Origin: Cuneatibacter sp. NSJ-177
GTDB lineage: Bacteria > Bacillota > Clostridia > Lachnospirales > Lachnospiraceae
Length of the DNA stretch: 64,000 bases
Reading direction: 5' to 3'
Assembly: GCF_022867805.1 (NCBI RefSeq)
Contig: NZ_JALIFO010000002.1
Coordinates: 558,001-622,000, forward strand
The stretch's first letter is position 1, and every line of letters begins with the position of its first letter. Shown in pieces: positions 1 to 6,120 of this stretch. The position numbers were made by a program, and so were the translations under genes. The notes beneath the pieces were generated by a model. That model saw only the letters and a program-made list of their open reading frames with translations, was not told the origin of the DNA and did no database searches.

Positions 1-697
1 CACTGTCCCCGCCGATGGAAATCGCAAGCCGGATCACATCCGAAAAATCTTCCCCCTCCAGAAACGCCTCGATCGCCTGGGGCACCGACCCTTCACAGCT
101 GACGTCAAACGAATAGGACGGCCGGATTGTATCCAGGGTAAATTTCATGTCGTAGAGTTCTCCTGCATATTTTTGTATTTCCTCTTTTCCGGCTCCGGTC
201 CGGAGCAAATAGATGCAGGCGGCAACCGCTCCGGCTCCCTTAATCCCATACGCATGATTGTGGGTGATCTCCGCGGACAGACGGGCAAATAGTTTGGCTT
301 CCTCCAACGATTCCGCAAGCCAGCCGCAAAAGGAGGCTCTCATAGCCGCTCCATTTCCCCAGCTTCCATAGGGCTCCATGGATCCCTCTCTGGCCCAGGC
401 AAGAAACCGGCCGCCGTACCCGGCGGAAGGGTATCGCAAAGTAAAGTCCCGGACTGACCGGGCAATGGAACTGCGCACCTGAGCCTGCATTTCCTCGTCA
501 ACAAAAAGACGGCTGCGGTCCGCCTCTTCCAGCCCGCGGAGAATCCCATCAGCCACCGCGTATGTCAGAACCGAATCATCGGTAAAATGGTCCCGGTCCG
601 TGATCAGCTCTTTTGGTTTCTCCTTTGTATTATGCCACTCATACCAGGAACCGGAAACATCGCCCATCAGGGCGCCGGTCATCAAAAATCCTTGCAT
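1..697 (-). CDS. ADP-ribosylglycohydrolase family protein (3' end outside window)
   Basis: The reading frame is open from an ATG at 697 to the left edge of the window, so the C-terminus is missing. The translation starts MQGFLMTGALMGDVSGSWYE and carries TDDS near residue 45 and GNGAAMRA near residue 120. These match the Mg-binding and substrate-loop motifs of the DraG/ARH3-like family, which removes ADP-ribose from proteins or cleaves related ADP-ribosides in the cytoplasm. The ribosome site GAGGAGG sits about 8 bases before the ATG. The normal family length is about 260-330 residues, and 232 are visible. It is separated from its neighbour by a terminator and seems to be transcribed alone or with genes to the left. 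The family is clear; the substrate is not. Confidence 0.85.
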   Translation of the reverse strand, partial: MQGFLMTGALMGDVSGSWYEWHNTKEKPKELITDRDHFTDDSVLTYAVADGILRGLEEADRSRLFVDEEMQAQVRSSIARSVRDFTLRYPSAGYGGRFLAWAREGSMEPYGSWGNGAAMRASFCGWLAESLEEAKLFARLSAEITHNHAYGIKGAGAVAACIYLLRTGAGKEEIQKYAGELYDMKFTLDTIRPSYSFDVSCEGSVPQAIEAFLEGEDFSDVIRLAISIGGDS

Positions 698-812
698 TGG
701 AACACCTCCTCACTCTCATTTCCTAGTCTTCTCTGTTTCCTGTGATCCAAACAGCGGATCTTCTTCTTTTGAGAAAAGCATAGCACAAACCGGGCGGGGC
801 TTCAATCCATAG

Positions 813-845
813 AAAAAAATGACCGGGTGCCAAAGCCCGGCCATT
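813..845 (-). terminator. Rho-independent terminator
   Basis: On the minus strand a 10-bp stem (AATGGCCGGG with CCCGGTCATT, one G-U pair) closes an 8-base loop and is followed by seven T. It lies just after the stop of the small lipoprotein gene. Confidence 0.8.
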
Positions 846-869
846 CCGTTTTCCTCATTCTTCATCGTC

Positions 870-1298
870 CTAAGCGTCAGATTCGGGGGCTCCTGCGAAC
901 CATCTCTTCCGCCTCATGCGATTCCGCCTTTTTTTGCCTTCGGCAAACTGCTGGAAATCCGTTTCCGGAACATCCGGCCGGCCTGTCGTTTCCGCCGGTG
1001 CGCCTGTCTCCCCGTCCGTATTTTTCGTCTCTCCGCCGGCATTTCTAGTCTCTTGGTCCGCTCCCTCGGAGGTGCCGGTAAAATCCACGGCGGCATCGTT
1101 TTCTACTGCCGTGGCCGTCGTGGCCGTATCTGTTTTCTCCGCCTGAGCCTCCGTTTGTTCCGCTGAGCGCTTTGTCGGATCCGTTTTCTCCGATATATTC
1201 CCGTCCCGACCTTTACACCCGGCAACCAGGAGCAAAACTGCCAGTGCCAAAAGAAACGCCAGTGCCGGCAACCGTTTTCTTCCTCTTCTTTCTTTCAT
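870..1298 (-). CDS. Small hypothetical lipoprotein
   Basis: This 142-residue protein begins with a basic stretch, a hydrophobic segment (residues 12-26) and a lipobox ending VAGC, so Cys28 would be lipidated and the protein anchored outside the membrane. The rest is low-complexity and rich in Thr, Glu, Asp and Ala (residues 35-110), ending in a basic patch (KKRRNRMRRKR). That composition suggests a flexible surface linker and not an enzyme. The start has GGGGGCGGC before the ATG. A terminator follows it. I do not recognise a family. Codon composition fits its neighbours, and the signal peptide is the main reason to accept it. Confidence 0.6.
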   Translation of the reverse strand: MKERRGRKRLPALAFLLALAVLLLVAGCKGRDGNISEKTDPTKRSAEQTEAQAEKTDTATTATAVENDAAVDFTGTSEGADQETRNAGGETKNTDGETGAPAETTGRPDVPETDFQQFAEGKKRRNRMRRKRWFAGAPESDA

Positions 1299-1395
1299 GC
1301 CGCCCCCTGAATCAAATCTGCATTTCCTCCGTACTTACATAGCTTCTGGCTAAAGCATATCATAAACCGGAGGCAGATTCAATGGAGCAGGCGGG

Positions 1396-2037
1396 TCAGC
1401 CGTTCTGATCGCCTCCGGACACTTTTCCCTTAGGCAGTACCGCCCCAGATGGGCATTTCTCAAAGCAGTTGCCGCAGTGGAGACAGTGCTCTTGTAAAAT
1501 CTGATAGGGCATACCGGGGAGAATCGCCTGCTGAGGGCAGCACCCGGCGCAAATCCCACAGCCAGTACAGGCGCCGGTAATCTCGTAGCCTCTCCCTGAT
1601 CGGGCTCCTTTTCCGATCAGATAGGTTTCCCGAAAAATCGGGCTGACTCCCAGATTAAAATACTCAATTTCCATATCCCGCAGACAAAATACAATTCCAA
1701 TTTCTCTGGTTTCTCCGGGATACACATTGGCAAGGTATGGCTGCTCTTTAAAAATAGCATCCACCCATTTCTTCTGCTCCCCCGCAGGTGCGGCAAAAGC
1801 TTTTCCGGAAACTCGGATCATTTCCTTATATCTGGTGTACCCCAATATCTGCACACGGCCGTCGGAGAGCAATTCCCGGCAGAAACTTTTTCCCCTGGCG
1901 GTAAAAAAGCAGAGTGCGTCCGGCTCATAATGAATGGCGCTGATATTGCGCACCTGGGGATTCCCCTCGCCGTCAACCGTAGCAAAGCTCAAAACTCCTA
2001 CATACTGCAATTTTTTCAGACATGTCAGCGCGTCCAT
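1396..2037 (-). CDS. Pyridoxamine 5'-phosphate oxidase-like protein fused to a 2x[4Fe-4S] ferredoxin
   Basis: Residues 1-130 resemble the small split-barrel flavin-binding fold of pyridoxamine-phosphate-oxidase-like proteins (VGVLSFATVDGEGNPQVRNI, then the FFTARGKSF region). Residues 150-205 carry two ferredoxin clusters, CTGCGICAGCCP and CLHCGNCFEKCP. It probably moves electrons between ferredoxin-type carriers and a bound flavin in the cytoplasm. Its ATG overlaps the end of the nitroreductase gene by 13 bases, so the two are translationally coupled. It is the last gene of the radical SAM/ACGX-peptide cluster, which suggests an electron-supply role for that pathway; this is inference. The ribosome site GGAGGCGG precedes the ATG. 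Confidence 0.8.
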   Translation of the reverse strand: MDALTCLKKLQYVGVLSFATVDGEGNPQVRNISAIHYEPDALCFFTARGKSFCRELLSDGRVQILGYTRYKEMIRVSGKAFAAPAGEQKKWVDAIFKEQPYLANVYPGETREIGIVFCLRDMEIEYFNLGVSPIFRETYLIGKGARSGRGYEITGACTGCGICAGCCPQQAILPGMPYQILQEHCLHCGNCFEKCPSGAVLPKGKVSGGDQNG

Positions 2038-2627
2038 GCGGTTCCGCCTCCCTCAATGATTATGCTCCGCCCGGTCCTCCTCGGCTTCTCCGCCGGATAA
2101 TCTCCGTCGCAGTAGCCAAGCAATACAAAACAGCGGGCAATATAATTTTCTGGAATTTTCCATTCTTTCAAAAACCCTCTTCCCGCTTCATTGTCAAAGG
2201 TCGCCTCCCCTCTGGCAATGATACAGGACGCAATCCCAAGTTCCGTTGCCGCCAGCACCATATTTTCCGCGCAGCAAAAGGCATCCGGAATGCTATATAA
2301 AAAATTCTTCGGTCCAAACAGAATGCAGACGGTCGGCGCGCCGTAAAAACCGCTTTTTATGGACGGATCATCAATGATACTTGGCTGATCCTTGGATACA
2401 TAAGAGCCCGCCAGATTTTCCCGGCTGAATTTTGCAAGATTTAACCTGCCGATCTGGTCGCTCCGTTCCTTGTCGTGGAGAGCGCAAAGAATGGGGCGCT
2501 GTCCTCCCCCCGCATTCGGGGCCCAGAGCCCGGCTTCCATAATTTTCTCCAGATCCCCGCGCTCGATTTGCCTATCCTGATACTTTCGGATGGACCGGCG
2601 GTATTTCATCAATTGGAATAATTCCAT
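2025..2627 (-). CDS. Nitroreductase family flavoprotein
   Basis: This is a 200-residue FMN-dependent nitroreductase-like protein. It opens with MELFQLMKYRRSIRKYQDRQ, the usual FMN-phosphate binding start, has APNAGGGQRP near residue 36, and a late MVLAATELGIASCIIARGEA segment typical of the family. The frame is open further upstream, but the ATG at 2627 has AGGAG eight bases before it and aligns with the family start. Its 5' end overlaps the radical SAM gene by 19 bases and its 3' end overlaps the ferredoxin fusion by 13, so the three form one operon. Beside a peptide-modifying radical SAM enzyme it may oxidise or reduce the modified peptide; this is inference. Confidence 0.85.
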   Translation of the reverse strand: MELFQLMKYRRSIRKYQDRQIERGDLEKIMEAGLWAPNAGGGQRPILCALHDKERSDQIGRLNLAKFSRENLAGSYVSKDQPSIIDDPSIKSGFYGAPTVCILFGPKNFLYSIPDAFCCAENMVLAATELGIASCIIARGEATFDNEAGRGFLKEWKIPENYIARCFVLLGYCDGDYPAEKPRRTGRSIIIEGGGTAWTR

Positions 2628-3661
2628 TCCTGTATCTCCTTCCAACATTGCGGGTCGGCGGCATAAAAATTTCCGCTTTTCCCGCTGCCGACGGCCGGGC
2701 ATCCCCGGCACCATGCTAACAGTTCACATTTTGAGCATTTTTCAAATTTTGTATAGTCTCGATAGTTTTCCATCTGACAGACCCACACATCCGCCAGCCG
2801 GTCTTCCAATCCGTTGCCGACTTTACTGTTTTGAACACGGCGGCAGGCATAAATATCACCGTTTGGCAAAATCGTTATATGGCAATTCCCACAATTGCAG
2901 CCACCGTAGATGGTCCCTTCCCCTGCGCTATCCGGGATTTTAAAAGTACCTTTTTCATATTCATAAAGAGTCCAAAGATGATCTTTTTTGTTGAAATAAG
3001 TCGAACATCCCGCCGCCTCATATTCTTGGAACTTATGGTCACAAATTTCCAGTAGTTCCCGATACTCCTGCGGCGTCATACCCGTGTACTTCTCCTCGCT
3101 GGTGGGGCAATAACGGGCAAAAGCAAACACATCCACGTGATGGGCGACAACCGTATCAATGATCGCGGCAACCTCTTTTCTGTTCGTACCCGAAACCGTA
3201 GTCATAATTACAGACTGGATGCCCGCTTTATTGATGCAATCAATTTTTTCAAGCGTGCAGGCAAAGGAACCCTGTTTGCGGAACCAATCGTGTGTTTCCT
3301 GCATTCCATCCAGGGAAAGCTGATATTTCTGACAGCCGTGATCCCGGAGTCTCCGGCACACTTCATCCGTCAGATGGAAGGGGTTTCCAAGAATCGTAAA
3401 TGGAATCCCATGCTCCTTCAGCAGAGCCAGCAGTTTCCAAAAATCCGGGTGCAAAATCGGGTCGCCGCCGGTGAGATAAAAGTAAGGAAGACGGTCATAT
3501 ACCTCGCAGAAATCCATGCAATTATAAAAGATCTCCTGTATTTGTGCCCAAGTCATAATATTTAATTTTATCCGGTTATCTTCCGAGAAAATATAGCAAT
3601 GCTTACACCTCTGGTCGCACTCATCTGTAATGTGCCACTGAAAAGAAAAATACTCTTTCAT
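2609..3661 (-). CDS. Radical SAM/SPASM peptide maturase, ACGX-type system
   Basis: The 350-residue protein has the radical SAM cluster CDQRCKHC (C15, C19, C22). Its C-terminal SPASM-type region has many cysteines (GGCNCGNC, IYACRR, KCSKCELLAWCRGCP, DPQC) that would bind auxiliary Fe-S clusters. This architecture is typical of RiPP maturases that modify a ribosomal peptide. The gene directly follows a 68-residue peptide gene made of ACG-containing repeats, matching the ACGX-peptide radical SAM family as I remember it from TIGRFAM-style annotation. The exact chemistry is unknown to me. GAGG lies before the ATG. The gap to the peptide gene holds a hairpin that could lower enzyme expression relative to the peptide. 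Confidence 0.88.
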   Translation of the reverse strand: MKEYFSFQWHITDECDQRCKHCYIFSEDNRIKLNIMTWAQIQEIFYNCMDFCEVYDRLPYFYLTGGDPILHPDFWKLLALLKEHGIPFTILGNPFHLTDEVCRRLRDHGCQKYQLSLDGMQETHDWFRKQGSFACTLEKIDCINKAGIQSVIMTTVSGTNRKEVAAIIDTVVAHHVDVFAFARYCPTSEEKYTGMTPQEYRELLEICDHKFQEYEAAGCSTYFNKKDHLWTLYEYEKGTFKIPDSAGEGTIYGGCNCGNCHITILPNGDIYACRRVQNSKVGNGLEDRLADVWVCQMENYRDYTKFEKCSKCELLAWCRGCPAVGSGKSGNFYAADPQCWKEIQEWNYSN

Positions 3662-3705
3662 TATATTATCCTCTTAAAGGGAATGGTTCTCCCTGTTATA
3701 AGCGA

Positions 3706-3734
3706 AGTTCCCGACAGGTCTCCCGCCGGGAACT
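3706..3734 (-). other. Hairpin between precursor peptide and radical SAM genes
   Basis: An 8-bp perfect stem (AGTTCCCG with CGGGAACT) closes a 13-base loop in the 90-base gap after the peptide stop. No T-run follows, so it looks like an mRNA-stabilising or attenuating hairpin and not a full terminator. Such elements often keep precursor levels above enzyme levels in RiPP operons (inference). Confidence 0.5.
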
Positions 3735-3751
3735 GATTGAATATGGACTGT

Positions 3752-3958
3752 TTACTTTGCACCGGCGCCGCAGGCGGTTCCGCAGGCCGCGGGTTTCTCC
3801 TCCGGCTTTCCTTCCGTTCCGCAGGCAGTACCGCAGACCGCGGGTTTCTCCTCTGGCTTTCCTTCCGTTCCGCAGGCTGCAGGTTTTTCACCTGCTCCGC
3901 AGGCGGAAGCCGGGGCCTGTGCCTTCTTTGTCCATCCAAATAAATTTGAAAGCGCCAT
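3752..3958 (-). CDS. ACGX-repeat RiPP precursor peptide
   Basis: This 68-residue peptide has a short leader (MALSNLFGWTKKAQAPAS) and a repeat core with six cysteines at positions 20, 29, 42, 46, 59 and 63. Each Cys sits in A/V-C-G-A/T, and the units are linked by Glu/Lys/Pro spacers such as EGKPEEKPA. It starts at an ATG with GGAGGTAAG upstream. It is immediately followed by the radical SAM/SPASM gene, the expected layout for a modified peptide. Cys within ACG motifs are the likely modification sites, but the product is unknown. The overlapping 92-residue frame from 3939 is Arg-rich and has no ribosome site, so I reject it. Confidence 0.85.
   Translation of the reverse strand: MALSNLFGWTKKAQAPASACGAGEKPAACGTEGKPEEKPAVCGTACGTEGKPEEKPAACGTACGAGAK
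3787..3877 (-). repeat. Tandem 51-bp-period repeat inside the ACGX peptide gene
   Basis: Two 40-base copies at 3787-3826 and 3838-3877 differ at one base and have a 51-base period, equal to 17 codons. They encode repeated CGTEGKPEEKPA-x-CGTA units. This points to recent in-frame duplication and makes the repeat number prone to change by slippage. Confidence 0.85.
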
Positions 3959-4061
3959 CCTTTCTTACCTCCAATCCAGTTTTACGAATCCATTTCCTTA
4001 TTCGCAATCTTATTGTAAATCATGGCCGCATCAAAAAACAGTACGCACAAATCTATTACTT

Positions 4062-4080
4062 AGGCACCTTTTGGTAACCT
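4062..4080. promoter_or_regulatory. Candidate HxlR operator between divergent genes
   Basis: An ACC-TTTT-GGT inverted repeat lies between the ACGX peptide gene and the HxlR gene, just upstream of the -35 box of hxlR. HxlR-type regulators usually bind such short A/T-centred palindromes near their own gene. The assignment is inference from position and symmetry. Confidence 0.4.
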
Positions 4081-4082
4081 TC

Positions 4083-4111
4083 TTGCAATATGAATTCACC
4101 TATACTATAAT
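4083..4111 (+). promoter_or_regulatory. Sigma-A promoter of the HxlR regulator
   Basis: TTGCAA, a 17-base spacer and a perfect TATAAT (4106-4111) precede the HxlR start by about 43 bases. Confidence 0.8.
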
Positions 4112-4154
4112 TTCAATGTAACATTCCGTTTTGACTATTGGAGGCAACTATAAT

Positions 4155-4481
4155 ATGTTAACCAAGGAAGAATTGCCGGAATGTCCGGTGGCCGTCACAG
4201 TACAGATTATTGGAAGTAAGTGGAAGCTTTTGATCTTACGGAATTTGCTGCAACGCCCATGGCGTTTCAATGAACTGAGGAAGTCCCTCGCCGGCGTCAG
4301 TCAGAAAGTATTGACGGACAGCCTGCGATCCATGGAAGCGGATGGAATCATCACACGTACCGTTTATCCAGAGGTTCCGCCTCATGTCGAATATTCCTTA
4401 AATGAATTGGGAGAATCCATGCGTCCGATCATGAAATCCATGGAAGAATGGGGCGTTAGCTATAAAAACAATATGAGATGA
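4155..4481 (+). CDS. HxlR family transcriptional regulator
   Basis: The 108-residue protein is a winged-helix regulator of the HxlR type. It starts near CPVAVTVQIIGSKWKLLILR, then RFNELRKSLAGVSQKVLTDSLR forms the recognition helix and EVPPHVEYSLNELG the wing. An N-terminal Cys (CPV) is the residue often used for thiol or aldehyde sensing in this family. The ATG at 4155 has GGAGG about ten bases upstream; an earlier in-frame ATG at 4131 has no ribosome site. It is divergent from the ACGX peptide operon and is the obvious candidate to control it. Confidence 0.9.
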   Translation: MLTKEELPECPVAVTVQIIGSKWKLLILRNLLQRPWRFNELRKSLAGVSQKVLTDSLRSMEADGIITRTVYPEVPPHVEYSLNELGESMRPIMKSMEEWGVSYKNNMR

Positions 4482-4615
4482 CTGGATACAGGCCGTCGGA
4501 TTTTTAATATTGTCGGAGTGGCGATCCCCTGCTTCCTATTGATTTTGTCTTTTTCCGAAATCCCGCATGAGAGCTGCCGCAGCCACTTTTCAGGCGGATT
4601 GTCCTCCCCTTTTTG

Positions 4616-4892
4616 GCTGCCACAGGAAAAAGTGATGTAAATGCAATCTATGCCGATGAGAATGTGTGGCTTAGTCAAAAATTCAGTTGCTCGAATTTTT
4701 CGAGTAACTGCCGGCGACGGAAAAGGATACAATACAAAGCATTACAATTTAAAAGCAATTATATCAGTCGGAAACAAAGTGGATTCCCCTCGTGCAGTAC
4801 AATTTCGTAAATGGGCGAATAATATTATAGAGGAATATACAATCAAGGGCGTCTGTATCGTATCGAACAAAATCTTAAATTTGTTCATCTGA
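4616..4892 (+). pseudogene. Remnant of a RhuM-family gene
   Basis: Two reading frames together resemble the RhuM (virulence-associated, DNA-binding-like) family. The first frame has NAIYADENVWLSQK, like the family N-terminus. A second frame from about 4670 has TAGDGKGYNTKHYNL followed by KAIISVGNKVDSPRAVQFRK, a family hallmark. The pieces are out of frame, the part between them is deleted, and the C-terminal half is missing. RhuM genes often travel with mobile islands or restriction systems, so this is probably decayed accessory DNA. It lies in a 580-base gap with no other gene. Confidence 0.65.
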
Positions 4893-4970
4893 AATACACA
4901 AAAGTAAACCCCACCCCCGCTGCTCATGTTTTTGGCATTGTTTCATATTTTGATTGCAGAATTACATTAT

Positions 4971-5012
4971 AATAAAAATGTGCGCGGCATATCAATCTCT
5001 ACGCCACGCACA
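4971..5012 (-). terminator. Terminator after the ABM monooxygenase gene
   Basis: On the minus strand TGTGCGTGGC pairs with GCCGCGCACA (10 bp, one G-U) across a 14-base loop and is followed by TTTTTATT. Confidence 0.75.
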
Positions 5013-5064
5013 CTTCGATTCTATTTTTTTATCTCCCCTGGGCAATATTGCAAAGAGATTCTAT

Positions 5065-5358
5065 CTATATCTGCTCCGCCTGATACTTCGTAATCTTCGT
5101 CTCCACCTGATACTGTTTCTTCTTCTCTCCCCAGGCTTTGAAATGCTCCGTCTGCTGATGCGTCTTCAGCGCGTCTTCATCTTTCCACACCTCGACTAAC
5201 AGCAGCTGATCCTCCACGCCGACCGGCTGATAGTAGGTATATTCAATATTTCCCTCCTCCTGCCGGGACATCTCGCCGATCTGAGCTTCCTTTAATGCGG
5301 CCTGGAATTCCTCCAGGCTGGTCCCCTTCATCTGAAAATGTACATGTAAGATAATCAT
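5065..5358 (-). CDS. Antibiotic biosynthesis monooxygenase (ABM) family protein
   Basis: This 97-residue protein fits the small dimeric ABM ferredoxin-like fold. It begins MIILHVHFQMKGTSLEEF, has the mid-region NIEYTYYQPVGVEDQLLLVE and ends with the VWKDEDALKTHQQTEHFKAW helix typical of YgiN/quinol-monooxygenase-like proteins. Members act on quinols or similar aromatics, or degrade heme; this one has no feature that identifies the substrate. A strong AGGAGG lies five bases before the ATG and a terminator follows, so it may be a single-gene unit or the end of the comF/recD2 operon. Confidence 0.8.
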   Translation of the reverse strand: MIILHVHFQMKGTSLEEFQAALKEAQIGEMSRQEEGNIEYTYYQPVGVEDQLLLVEVWKDEDALKTHQQTEHFKAWGEKKKQYQVETKITKYQAEQI

Positions 5359-5403
5359 AAAATCCTCCTTCCGCCGCAGCGCCGCGGCTATATTAACTTT
5401 AAT

Positions 5404-6120
5404 CTACTGATTTTTCCCAATACAGACGGAGGCCAGATAGACTTTTTCCGCCCCGGCCTGTTTCAGAACCCTGGCACATGCCTCCGCTGTGCTTCCGGTG
5501 GTAAAAATATCATCCACCAGCAAAATCCGCCTGAGCCCCTGAAGCGTCCCCGTGACCTCCATGGCCTGTTCCAGGTTTCTCTGCCTGGCCTCGGCGTTCA
5601 GCTCTTTCTGGGCTGTGGTTTTCTTTTTCCGGATCAGCACGCTCTCCCAAACAGGAAGTCTCAGCTTCTCCCCGATCCGCTCCGCCAGCACCTCCGCCTG
5701 GTTATAGCCGCGGAACCGCTCTCTGCTTTTATGAGCGGGCACAGGGAAAACCGCCTGAGGCCGCCAGCGCCGGAGCCGGTCGCCATACCGCTTCACCAAT
5801 TCTTCCGCATAGAAATCCGCGTATTCGGGCCGTCCTCCATATTTAAATCCCTGGATGGATTTCTTCGCGGCCGCATCATAGTTTAATAACGCCACGCCGC
5901 CGTCAAAGGAACGGCCCCGCTTGGCACAGTCGTAGCAGTCCTCCATCTCCGGCTCTAAAATCTCTTTCCCGCAGTGCATACAGGTCGGCTCTTTTACATA
6001 GGAAAACAGTTTCCGACATTCCGGACAGATCAGTCCTCCCCTTGGCTTTACAATATCTCCGCAGGCTGGGCAGCGCCTGGGGTAAAGCCATTCAAGAACC
6101 CGGCTTCTTCCAGCTTCCAA
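5404..6120 (-). CDS. comF: ComF family phosphoribosyltransferase-like competence protein
   Basis: ComF proteins act with the ComFA helicase in DNA uptake or related DNA handling. The protein has an N-terminal zinc finger region with four CxxC pairs (CPAC, CPEC, CMHC, CYDC) and a phosphoribosyltransferase core ending in ILLVDDIFTTGST. The frame is open upstream to 6228, but I choose a TTG start at 6120 because GGAGG sits seven bases before it and the zinc finger follows directly; this gives 238 residues. The 5' end overlaps recD2 by about 70 bases, so the genes are coupled. The start choice is less sure than the family. Confidence 0.88.
   Translation of the reverse strand: MEAGRSRVLEWLYPRRCPACGDIVKPRGGLICPECRKLFSYVKEPTCMHCGKEILEPEMEDCYDCAKRGRSFDGGVALLNYDAAAKKSIQGFKYGGRPEYADFYAEELVKRYGDRLRRWRPQAVFPVPAHKSRERFRGYNQAEVLAERIGEKLRLPVWESVLIRKKKTTAQKELNAEARQRNLEQAMEVTGTLQGLRRILLVDDIFTTGSTAEACARVLKQAGAEKVYLASVCIGKNQ

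Noticed and set aside
3661-3939. An alternative 92-residue repeat protein over the ACGX peptide
   Set aside because: It is another frame of the same DNA repeats, Arg-rich, and has no ribosome site.
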